Positions 16,776 through 24,797 of a stretch of DNA of 64,000 nucleotides are shown piece by piece. Origin of the DNA: Polyangiaceae bacterium (GTDB lineage: Bacteria; Myxococcota_A; Polyangia; Polyangiales; Polyangiaceae); assembly GCA_020633235.1 (NCBI GenBank), contig JACKEA010000005.1, positions 248,001 to 312,000 of the forward strand, given 5' to 3'. Under the pieces are notes generated by a model that ran no database searches, was not told the origin of the DNA, and worked only from the letters and a program-made list of their open reading frames with translations. Each line of letters opens with the position of its first letter. Position 1 is the stretch's first letter. The translations under genes and the position numbers were made by a program.

Positions 16776-17372
16776 TCAACGTGCGACTCGCCCGCTTGAT
16801 GTCACCCAGGTCACCCCGATCCCGGCAACGAGCGCACCGCTGAGCCGGGGATCGCACGATACGCCGGAGCTACTGGACCAATCATTCTGCCCACATCTTT
16901 GTGTGCCGAGCAGGCCGAGGGCGCGAAGGCTCGGCCCAATGCGGATGCGCCGAGACGCGTACAGCTCGACTCCAACGCCGAAAAACGCTCCCAACCCGTC
17001 CGTGGACGGCCCCAGCCCCAGGTCGGCGAATCCATCGAGCCATCCGACCTGCAGCGGTTCGACGCGCAGCGCGAGCGCCGCTAACCCGTGAATCTGCCGA
17101 TTCGAGCTGCCTCGTGCACGATATCCGCCGTAGAACGCCTCGAGTCCCCCGCCGAGGCGGAACCAGCGCCCCAGGGGGGCGTAGAGCCCCAGCGATCCGC
17201 CCGGACCGGGCAGCGGCGCATCGCAATCCTGACACGCTGGAAACGCAGCTCCGCCCGTAGCGGAAAGCTCCACCTGGGAGCGGCCGGACGTTTCGCGTGG
17301 GGGCGCGGCATGTGCAAAATGAGTGGTCAGCGCGCAGCCGACGCCGAAAGCCCAAACCGCGATGCCTCTCAC
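16776..17372 (-). CDS. Secreted barrel-like protein, unknown function
   Basis: 198 residues from GTG 17372, which overlaps the stop of the upstream lipoprotein gene (GTGA). The signal peptide is RGIAVWAFGVGCALTTHFAHAA. The mature chain has repeated Gly/aromatic strands (GGSLGLYAPLGRWFRLGGGL, FADLGLGPSTDGLGAFFGVG) that look like a small outer-membrane barrel; four cysteines are spread along it. Third gene of the reverse operon 21811-16776. A longer frame upstream of GTG 17372 only overlaps the neighbouring coding sequence. Confidence 0.6.
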   Translation of the reverse strand: MRGIAVWAFGVGCALTTHFAHAAPPRETSGRSQVELSATGGAAFPACQDCDAPLPGPGGSLGLYAPLGRWFRLGGGLEAFYGGYRARGSSNRQIHGLAALALRVEPLQVGWLDGFADLGLGPSTDGLGAFFGVGVELYASRRIRIGPSLRALGLLGTQRCGQNDWSSSSGVSCDPRLSGALVAGIGVTWVTSSGRVAR

Positions 17373-18763
17373 GGCTGCGGCGTTCCGAGCGACGCGATGG
17401 GAACGCGCGCCAGGCTCGTGATGGCCCACGGCTTGCCGCTCGGCGCATCGTATGTGGTTGCCCAAATCTCTCCGTTGACGACACCGTAAGGCGTGACCCA
17501 TCCGAATCCGGCCGGCGCCGGCGCATCGAGCCAGGCGCCGTCTGAGAGGCGAACCGCGCGCAGCGTCGCGGTGTCTTTCACGTAGACCCAGTATTCTTCT
17601 CCCGAGTACCCGGCGGGAACCAGCCCCTGCGCACCGTCGATGGTGCGGACCTTCTTGGGGCTGAAGCTGCCAGGTGTGGTCGGCCACGGCGCCGACCACA
17701 GCTCGAGGACGCCGGTCGTCTGGTCGAGCTCCTGCCACGCGAGCGTGCTGTCGTCGCCGCGAAGATCCGTCGCCCAAACGCTCGGCTTTTGGCACAGGTT
17801 CTCCACGCTGCCGCCAGCGTGTCGCACCGCGAAGGAGCGAGCCGTCGCAATGGGGCTGTCGCGCAGGAAGACGACCTCCGATCCCTTGACGATCGCGCGG
17901 TAGTCTTCCTTTACATCCACTGGCCGGGGGATGACTTGGGGGGCCTGGGCCGAGAAGTCCCAGGTGTAGATGAGGCTGTCTGGTATCATGCCCAGAGCCA
18001 TCAGCTGGGATGAGAAGTCCACATCGCGGACTGCGAGGAGCGTCTTCCCTGTGACGTTCTTGTCAACGGTCAGCAGATCGCCCGCGTTCAAGGCCTCGAC
18101 GGTGTCGGCGCGCAGGACGTAGGATATGACCTCCGTGCCGTCTCCCCCCGCCGCTCCCAGCACAACGCCGCCGTCCCTTCCCCAGTACAGGCTGCCGACG
18201 CCACAGTGCGTGGCCTGCTGATCACTCTGCCAGGCGCCGCGCAAGCCCACTCCCAATTCGTAGACGGCGACTCCGTTCACATACTTTCCGAACTGCGGCG
18301 TGAGGAAGAACAACGTTGTCGTAGCCTCGCGCTTCGCGCCAAATGGTGTGTTTAGCTTGCTTTCGATGCCGCCATTTACCCAGCCTGCAATGAACGAGGT
18401 GTCCAGCACCACGCATCCCGAGACCCCGTTGTTGCAGTCTTTCCAGATCAGCGGCGGACCCGCGTCGCCCAGCTCGGTTGCGGTCAGGAACTGGCAGCCC
18501 GGCGGATTCCAGGGTGCTGGCGCCCACCCCCAGACCCCAGCTTCGGGTGGTCCGTCGCTGGCGGCATCAACCGCGGTGTCAATCCCAGCGTCCATGCCAC
18601 CCGCCGCTCCGCCACTCGCGGCCCCGCCGGCGCCCACTCCGGCTTCACCGTCCGTCCCGCCCCCGGCTCCATCCGGCGAGACCTCGCCGGAATGATCGCC
18701 GCAGGCCGAGCAGCCGCCGGCCAACAGCAGAACCGCAGCGCCACACACCACGGGGAATCGCAC
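17369..18763 (-). CDS. Lipoprotein, probable beta-propeller
   Basis: 464 residues from GTG 18763, four bases after the protease stop. The signal ends in LLLAGGC (a later CSAC is also possible), followed by a Gly/Ala/Asp linker of about 60 residues. The mature domain has regular four-strand-like repeats ending in Trp or Asp turns (SLYWGRDGG, LAVRDVDFSSQLM, VWATDLRGDDSTLAWQELD, ELWSAPWPTT), suggesting a propeller of TolB or WD type. No catalytic motif is recognised. It is the middle gene of a tightly packed surface operon with a trypsin-like protein and a barrel-like protein. Confidence 0.65.
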   Translation of the reverse strand: MRFPVVCGAAVLLLAGGCSACGDHSGEVSPDGAGGGTDGEAGVGAGGAASGGAAGGMDAGIDTAVDAASDGPPEAGVWGWAPAPWNPPGCQFLTATELGDAGPPLIWKDCNNGVSGCVVLDTSFIAGWVNGGIESKLNTPFGAKREATTTLFFLTPQFGKYVNGVAVYELGVGLRGAWQSDQQATHCGVGSLYWGRDGGVVLGAAGGDGTEVISYVLRADTVEALNAGDLLTVDKNVTGKTLLAVRDVDFSSQLMALGMIPDSLIYTWDFSAQAPQVIPRPVDVKEDYRAIVKGSEVVFLRDSPIATARSFAVRHAGGSVENLCQKPSVWATDLRGDDSTLAWQELDQTTGVLELWSAPWPTTPGSFSPKKVRTIDGAQGLVPAGYSGEEYWVYVKDTATLRAVRLSDGAWLDAPAPAGFGWVTPYGVVNGEIWATTYDAPSGKPWAITSLARVPIASLGTPQP

Positions 18764-18767
18764 GGCC

Positions 18768-21700
18768 TCACTCCATGTCCCAATCGAGGTCCGCCTTTCC
18801 GGGGACCAGAACGTCCTTCGGGTCGATCTCGAGCGCGTCCACGGTACCCTTCGAGAGCCTGAGCACGTGGAGCGCGCGGTCGGTGAAGAAGGGCGCAGCA
18901 ACGAGAGAGCCGCTCCCCTTCCAGCGGCCGACGACCTTGTCGCTGTTGAACGGATCGATGACCACGAGTCCAAAGCGCGCAGGCTTGTCGTGACTGGACG
19001 CGAGCAGAAGCATGCCGCCCTCCGTGGTCGTGAGGAAAACCCTGCCTTTGTGGGCGAGCCCGAGTCCGTTCACGAGCTGGTCGACCCTTCCGTCGAGGCG
19101 AATGCGGAACAGGCGCGCCGTGCCGTTCCCTTTGGAATTGGACCTGTCGGCGGCGAACAACGCATCCGCGTGTGCGTCGTAGGTGAGCGCGAGCGGAACG
19201 TTCGGTAGGACATGCCCCGTGAGCGGGGTCTCGGTCCAGGTTTCATTGAGAAGATCGAAAACGTGAAGGCGCGCGGCGGGCTCTGCCGTTCCGCGACGAA
19301 GCACGAACACCTTGTTCCGGAAGCCGGACAGGGTTGCGCCCGCGAATAGCAGCTCGCTGCGCTGGCCGCCACAGGCGACGGAGTCGCCATCCGTGCAAGG
19401 AACCATGGCGGAGGTCTGGTGCACAACCCGCCCGCGGGTCTGAAGCAGTCGGCCGCTGGCGTCTTGGCTGATGGCTCCAGCGAAGGTGAGCTCGGCCACG
19501 TCAACGATGGCAATGCGCGCGCTGAGCGGATCGGCGCGCCGGGCAAGCATAAGCGCGGGCTCGGATGCGGCAAGGATGCGACGATCCTCGTTCCCCGGTT
19601 CCGCGCGCAGGAGCGCCAGCACGTCCGGATCAACCCTTCCTGAAACCTCGCGAACCCCAGCAGCAGTGGCGGCGAATAGAATGGGCGACAGACTGGCGGG
19701 CGAAACCAGGTACCACGGCTTGGAAAAGCCGAATTTGCACACGAGGCACTGTTCCCAGGAGCCCGCAACTGGAATCAGGTACGGTTGCAGCTTCGCGCCC
19801 GCGATCCCCGGCTCGACCCGCAGGGGTTCCGGCAGCCAATGGCTGGTCAGGTCGGCGAGATTCGGTTCGTTCGTCAGGACGGGGTGCTCGCGCACGTTCG
19901 ACCAGATGAGCGCGTCGTATTGGAAGGCCGCCGCGCTCGCGTCCGTGAAGGGCAGCGACACCCCGAGGTCGCTCTCGAACAGCCATCGATAGCTGTCCGG
20001 GTTCGTCTTGGGCGCGAACGTGAACACGTCACCAACCGTGCCGGTTTCGGGCGGGGAAACGAACGGAATCGCCGCCAAGGCAGGCGTGGTCGTCGGTTCG
20101 AACACGGCGACCTTCGTGAAGTCAGCTGCCTGCTGGGGACAGTGTGGGCCCTGCTTGAAACAGAAATTTATCCGGTCGGCCTGCGTCAAGAACGGGCCGG
20201 CGCATGGGCAGATGCGGTATCCCGTGCTGCCGGTGAAGCCATCCAGCGTGGGCACTGTTCGTCCATCATGGGCGACTTGGACGTCGGCAAAGAAGGAGCA
20301 ATGCCCACCGAACAGTGCGATGAGCGGGCATCCGTTTGCGGTCGGGCTCGGTGTGCCGTAGCTGGCATCCAGCTCGACCGAGGATGCTGCGAGCGCGGTG
20401 CATGGTGCCGCGTCGCAGGCATCGCCGCGATACTGCGAAATGACTTGTGTGATCACTGGCGACTCGCTCGGGTCGGTCGGAGATCCGACCACATCGGCCT
20501 CACGAAAGTGCGGGCGCGGACCACCGGCCTTCAACACCTCGACATCGTCGTTGCAGTTCTCGCCGTTGTCTGCTTCGAACCGACAGATGTCGCAAATGTC
20601 CCCGGGCTCGGCAGAACTCGCACGGTCGTAAGGGTTGCCCGAGAGCTCGTCGCTGTTGTACTGGTCGGGATTGTAGTCATCTGGACAGCTGTCGTTGGCA
20701 TTGCGGACCAGATCGCAATCACTGTCCTTGACCGCATCGCAACCGGGGTCACAGCTTGGATCCGCTGCAACGTCGCAACCGGCGACGCCGGTCACATCCC
20801 GAACGTAGTCGAGCTGCCCTTCCCAACGGCCGTCACCATTCGGATCGACGATGCCCTTGATGTACGTCTGCATGGCCGGCGCCGTGAGGTCAGCGAAGAC
20901 ATTTCGGACGTGCTCCTCTCCGCAGATAAAGCCCGGGCAAGTCACGCAGAACGGCCCGACGCAGCCCGAGTAGTTGTCCCACTCATGACCGGAAACCACG
21001 CCCAGCAGGTCCCGCTGGTCGGTGCCGGGAACGAGTTGGAACAGCGGACCGCCCGAGTCACCTTTCTCGAAGTGTGGATTGCCGGACTGGATCTCCTTCT
21101 CAGCCACGTGAATCCACACGGCGAAGCCGTTTCCGACATCCAAATGATAGACGCTGAAGGCGTTCGACTGCGCGACCTGCCGGTGAAACGGGTAGAACGA
21201 CTGGAGTATCGGTTGGCCGTCCGGATCGAACGTCAGGATTGTCTTCAGCCCGTAGCCCGAAAACCCGCCATCGAACAGCGCAACGGAAAGACCCGAGATC
21301 TGAGGGACGGGCTGCAGTGTCGGGCGAAGGAGTGACGGGCGCAGCGTTGCCGCCTCCATCGTACTGGGCGGGTAGAACCTCACGATTCTGACATCGCGCG
21401 CGCGTTTGTCCAGACTCATGCTTGAGCCAATGCTCTTCAACAGCGGGGGGCCGACGACTTCCGTGACGGTCCGCTTCGCTTGGGCCTGCGGGCACAGGCT
21501 ACCGAGGCAGGCGGACTTCGGGTTGTCGGCCCCGATCCAGATCGTGTCGTCGATGTGCGGCAAGCAATGCGCAGCAGTGATCGCGAGCGTTGACGTCAGG
21601 AGCGACGCACTGCACGAACCTGACGGCGTTTGAATGTGGACGGTAGCGTTGCGGTGCGGTGTGTCGAAGTCGTCGCCACCGTTCGTGATCGCCTTAGCGG

Positions 21701-21811
21701 AGCTGGCCACCGGCTCACTATCGCGAGACGGGGGGGAGCAGAACAAGCGCAAACCCCGGCCAGAAGCGCTCCAACGAGACAGGCCACGATGCCGGCTTTA
21801 TGGTTCGACAT
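18768..21811 (-). CDS. Trypsin-like serine protease lipoprotein with C-terminal propeller-like region, frameshift in a G tract
   Basis: The lipoprotein signal (MSNHKAGIVACLVGALLAGV then CACS) starts at ATG 21811 in one frame. The rest, about 990 residues, runs in the next frame. Adding one base to the seven-G run at 21730-21736 fuses them as CSAPPPSRDSEP. The protease domain has ITAAHCLPH (His) and GDSGGPLF (Ser); the Asp is probably in ARDVRIVRF. An Asp/Cys-rich stretch of thrombospondin type-3 style follows (SCDPGCDAVKDSDCDLV, then DSCPDDYNPDQYN), then a long region with propeller-like strands. An N-terminal TTG inside the second frame would lack the signal peptide. It is probably exported and surface-anchored. 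Confidence 0.75.
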
Positions 21812-22295
21812 GGGTGTTTTCCCCTTCCAACTTCCCGCCCATTACCCTCCGCCTAAGCCATTCTCGTCGATTGTTCGGAAGCGGACCAGAGTGAAGTCTT
21901 TGCAGCGCCCACTTTGGTAGGTGACTGTGCGGCGTCGGCGCAGGAAGTTGTTCGATCGCAACTCTTGTAGTGAGCGCGCACGAATCGCTGCGCCAGGTAC
22001 TGTCGCAACGCGAGGTGTTCACGTGGGCCGCCAAGAGGAGCAAATCGGCAGGATCACAGAAATCCCGGGTGCGTAGGCGCACGCGTTTCTCTCCGATGGC
22101 CACGGCGCTGTTCTCCTTCGGAGCGTCGCCGGTCGCGAGTTCCGAGCGTACCGGGACTTCACGAACGGTCGAGGAGAAATGACCTGGCGTAGTGCGCAGG
22201 GCGCGACGGGTATCGCGGCGCACCAACATTTCTGCAGATACCAGCGCTCCTGCGAGCGGGTATCCTGAGGTTCAGCGAACCAAGGAGGCGACCGC
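21812..22295. other. 484-bp stretch without a supported gene
   Basis: No frame here shows a recognisable family, and the open frames on both strands are short and lack a good start site. It contains one dispersed-repeat copy (22201-22229) and the upstream region of the macro-domain gene, with AAGGAGG at 22282-22288 before ATG 22296. Decayed coding sequence is possible but not demonstrable. Confidence 0.5.
22201..22229 (-). repeat. Dispersed repeat, divergent copy upstream of the macro-domain gene
   Basis: The sequence GCGCGACGGGTATCGCGGCG followed by CACCAACAT is the reverse complement of the family with ATACCCG in place of AGCCCCG, the same variant as at 16591. CGCGA and TCGCG can pair within it. 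Confidence 0.75.
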
Positions 22296-22761
22296 ATGAT
22301 TCGGTTCTGCTCCGGTGATCTTCTGAAGAGCCCCGAGCACTACATCGCCCAGGGCGTTGCCGAAGGGAACCAAGAAGGCCTTGGGACGGGCCTCGCCCTG
22401 AAGATCTCGAAGCAGTGGCCAGAGGTTCAAGCTGCGTTCAAGAAGTACTCACGGTCCGGGCGCTCCAAGGGCGGGAGCATCTGGGTGTGTCCTCAGAACG
22501 TGGCCGGCCGGGCGTCGTCTACCTCGCGACGAACCGGATCTCTATCACGCGACGCTGCCCTACCTTCGCAAAGCGCTGCGCGCCCTCGTGAAGTGGGCCG
22601 AACGCGAGCACGTCTACACCGTCGCGCTTCCGAAGGTTGGCGCGGGACTGGGCAAGTTGTCATGGGTCGACGATGTGCGACCGCTGTTCGTCGAAATGTT
22701 CGAGGAGAGCAATTGCGAGTTCGTGGTCTACGAAGACTTTCGTCACGAGCACGAAGGGTAG
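22296..22761 (+). pseudogene. Macro-domain (ADP-ribose binding) protein, two apparent frameshifts
   Basis: The N terminus MIRFCSGDLLKSPEHYIAQG to SKGGSIWVCPQN is in frame one, with AAGGAGG eight bases before ATG 22296. Next RPGVVYLAT is in a second frame. Then EPDLYHATLPYLRKALR, VALPKVGAGLGKLSW and FVVYEDF are in a third frame ending at 22761. Two missing single bases (near 22500-22512 and near 22534) would rebuild a continuous macro domain of about 155 residues like the Appr-1-p processing/TARG1 type (GDLL, GLGTGLAL and PKVGAGLG are the ligand loops). Two lesions so close together suggest either decay or local sequence error. Confidence 0.7.
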
Positions 22762-22763
22762 CT

Positions 22764-22913
22764 TTGGCGGAGCACCGCGCTCGTTGGTTCGGTACCGCGT
22801 TGTCGGCGTTTGTCCGGCACTCCAAGCGAGTGAGCACCGCGGCCTTCGCCCGCGTGATGGCCGAGCTGGCATGTGTCGACGCGAGCCAGGGCTCGGACTT
22901 GCGGGCGGGCTGA
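22764..22913 (+). CDS. Possible small protein of 49 residues
   Basis: A TTG at 22764 lies eight bases after GAAGGG and opens a frame coding for AEHRARWFGTALSAFVRHSK and a helical remainder (TAAFARVMAELACVDAS). It begins two bases after the macro-domain stop and ends one base before the next GTG, so it exactly fills the gap. No family is recognised. Support is the spacing and protein-like composition only. Confidence 0.35.
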   Translation: MAEHRARWFGTALSAFVRHSKRVSTAAFARVMAELACVDASQGSDLRAG

Positions 22914-22914
22914 C

Positions 22915-23352
22915 GTGTCGCTGAAGCGCGAACCCGGTCGGCGGACCACACTCCAGCGGCCAACCGAAGGCTTGGCATTCGTCCGAGTTTGGCGTGCTCT
23001 GGGCTTCGCTGTTGGGTCGGCGGTTGGGTTCGTGGCTTTGTTGGTCGCCGGTGCGGCTTGCGATCGGCATCCGTCCGAGGTCGGACGCGCGCGTGCGGGA
23101 GCGGCGATAATCTACCGCTACGCTCACCAAGCCATGTGGGATCATCCGGGCTGTCCGACCCGCGCCCAGATTGCTGCCGCGGCGGGAGTCAAGGAGAGTG
23201 AGATCTTCGTGGACCCGTGGGGCAACTCGTACGTCGTCGAATGCAGCCGAGGCTCAGTATTTGTTGGCTCCCTGGGTCCAGATGGCGAACGAGGAACGCG
23301 AGACGACATCTGGGAGCTTCACGCGCCCGCTCAACAAGACGGTGGAGTGTGA
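22915..23352 (+). CDS. Exported protein with GspG C-terminal-like domain
   Basis: 145 residues from GTG 22915. One N-terminal membrane segment (LGFAVGSAVGFVALLVAGAAC) is followed by a domain with CPTRAQIAAAAGVKESEIFVDPWGNSYVVEC and SLGPDGERGTRDDIW. The DPWGNxY and GxDGxxGTxDDI elements are those of the major pseudopilin GspG C-terminal domain. A type IV prepilin cleavage motif is not evident, so it is not a normal pseudopilin; stand-alone copies of this fold occur in myxobacteria. Second or third gene of a compact small-gene string. Confidence 0.6.
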   Translation: MSLKREPGRRTTLQRPTEGLAFVRVWRALGFAVGSAVGFVALLVAGAACDRHPSEVGRARAGAAIIYRYAHQAMWDHPGCPTRAQIAAAAGVKESEIFVDPWGNSYVVECSRGSVFVGSLGPDGERGTRDDIWELHAPAQQDGGV

Positions 23353-23408
23353 TGGGAGTGAATGGGCAACGCAACGGCGCGGGTGCGAGCGACTCGCTGA
23401 GCTTTTGA

Positions 23409-23804
23409 ATGGACACGCGCCGAACCAGCAGCTGGAAGCCGCGCATCGCGCACCGCGGGCCGCGCTACGCGGTGTTCGCGTTCGCAACTGAACCACACGT
23501 GCGGGGCACGTGGTCGACGCGGGTTACCGGGAGTGACGCCGCCTTCGTCGCCGCGTTCTTGAATCGGCAGTTGCAGCTGCTGAAGGAATCCGAGCTGACT
23601 TCCGACGCGAGCTTCTTGTACGTCGTGCTCCGGAGCGCCGCGCAACACGACGACGAGCTCGCGGTGACACAAGACGGCCCCGTTGCAGAGCTTGGATATG
23701 GGCGGTCTCCTCGGGCACCGGACATTTGGCCGTTGCTTGAAGTGCGTGAGCTGATGGCTTTGGCTGTGGCTGCGTTGCGCGAGGAAATCGCGGGCCACCC
23801 GTAA
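23409..23804 (+). CDS. Hypothetical protein, 131 residues
   Basis: ATG 23409. Soluble alpha/beta composition with segments FLYVVLRSAAQHDDELAVTQ and WPLLEVRELMALAVAALREE. No signal peptide and no recognised family. It ends nine bases before the next gene. Membership in the compact 22296-24722 string of small genes is the only functional hint. Confidence 0.5.
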   Translation: MDTRRTSSWKPRIAHRGPRYAVFAFATEPHVRGTWSTRVTGSDAAFVAAFLNRQLQLLKESELTSDASFLYVVLRSAAQHDDELAVTQDGPVAELGYGRSPRAPDIWPLLEVRELMALAVAALREEIAGHP

Positions 23805-23813
23805 AGAAGAACA

Positions 23814-24248
23814 ATGAGTAGGTACTGGAGCCTCGAGCCTGAAGTCGCAGGAGAGCTCGGGCACGCCAGCGTGCTCGATACGAGCGTTCGTCCGCCGGTC
23901 GTCTCCACGCTTCAATACTGTTTCACCGGGTGGCTGGGCGACGCGCTTCTGGAATCGTTCCCTTGCTACATCGTGACGGAAGCGCTTGGCGCGGCGCTGC
24001 TGTCGTCTCGGTTGAGCGGATTTGCTCTGGATGCGGTCGACGTGGTGACCTCCGACGAGTTCGACGAGCTGTACCCGTCGCGGGCGTTGCCGGGGTTTTG
24101 CTGGCTCAAGGTCGTCGGTCAGCCTGCGGTGGATGATCTTGGCCTCTCCAAGGAGCACGTGCTCGTGGTCTCGGACGCGGCGCTGCAAGTGCTCCGCCAG
24201 CACGGGCTGTCGCACTGCGAGATTGAGGAGCTTGCGCATGCGTCGTGA
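23814..24248 (+). CDS. Hypothetical protein, possibly immunity-protein-like
   Basis: 144 residues from ATG 23814, nine bases after the preceding stop. The pattern is PCYIVTEALGAALLSSRLSGFALDAVDVVTSDEFDELYP, then LPGFCWLKVVGQPAVDDLGL and LVVSDAALQVL. This resembles short soluble proteins of polymorphic-toxin immunity families (Imm43-like layout: ITE, central acidic strand, W-L, D-L). The resemblance is by eye and weak; no toxin gene is adjacent. Confidence 0.5.
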   Translation: MSRYWSLEPEVAGELGHASVLDTSVRPPVVSTLQYCFTGWLGDALLESFPCYIVTEALGAALLSSRLSGFALDAVDVVTSDEFDELYPSRALPGFCWLKVVGQPAVDDLGLSKEHVLVVSDAALQVLRQHGLSHCEIEELAHAS

Positions 24249-24284
24249 GCGCTCGACGTCCGCCGTACGAGCCGCCGAGACGCA

Positions 24285-24722
24285 ATGACTTGGCGAAGCG
24301 CACTGCTCTACGTCGGGGCTGTCTGCGCTTCGGGCTGCGCGGCGCCGCCCAATGCTCCGGCGCATGCCCACCGCTACGAAGCGTGCGGCGTTTGCTTCGA
24401 GTCCAGCGCAGCCCTCACGCCGGTTCGTGGGCTGCTGGTCGATTCGTGTGCGTTCCAGTTTCGGGGTGAGGGAATCGTCGTGGGTGGAGAGCACAGCGGC
24501 TTTGCGGGGGAGCCCGACGAAGGATCTCGTGACGCGCGCGGGGTCGTCAGACTCCGGACGAAGTCGGCGGATTCCGGCAATCCCGTCGTGGGCATTTGGA
24601 TACCCGAGGGCGACGGTGGGCCGCCGCTGTACCTGAGCGTCGAGTATGCGAAGCCCGCGCAGGCGCGGGTAGCGGACGGGATCGTGTCGTCCACGCGACG
24701 GTGCGGCACGCCGCCGATGTAG
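24285..24722 (+). CDS. Small lipoprotein, unknown function
   Basis: 145 residues from ATG 24285. The signal ends in CASGC (Cys18), followed by AAPPNAPAHAHRYEACGVCF with two further cysteines. The mature part looks all-beta (RGLLVDSCAFQFRGEGIVVGG, GNPVVGIWIPEGDGGPPLYLSVEY). No family is recognised. It converges on lat; the 43-bp gap holds a palindromic repeat copy that could terminate both transcripts. Confidence 0.6.
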   Translation: MTWRSALLYVGAVCASGCAAPPNAPAHAHRYEACGVCFESSAALTPVRGLLVDSCAFQFRGEGIVVGGEHSGFAGEPDEGSRDARGVVRLRTKSADSGNPVVGIWIPEGDGGPPLYLSVEYAKPAQARVADGIVSSTRRCGTPPM

Positions 24723-24733
24723 TGCGCTGGGGC

Positions 24734-24797
24734 GCGACGGGATCGCGCCGCACCAACATCAGGAGCTATAGAACTTCGCTGATGGCTTTTTCCAGGC
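24734..24797 (+). repeat. Right 64-bp direct repeat, overlapping the lat 3' end
   Basis: Partner of 16591-16655. The left part is a dispersed-repeat copy with a clean hairpin (GGCGCGA, five bases, TCGCGCC, from 24731) between the convergent genes. The right part is the last codons of lat, so lat is intact on this side. Confidence 0.85.

Noticed and set aside
21798..22229. A 143-codon reverse frame upstream of the protease
   Set aside because: It overlaps the protease start and a dispersed repeat, shows no family motif and has no good start signal.
23352..23408. An 18-codon ORF exactly filling the gap between two small genes
   Set aside because: No ribosome-binding site and no protein-like features; the exact fit is probably chance.
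16591..24797. Integrative element with its own integrase
   Set aside because: No integrase, transposase, relaxase or phage gene was found between the repeats, so the block is described only as repeat-flanked.
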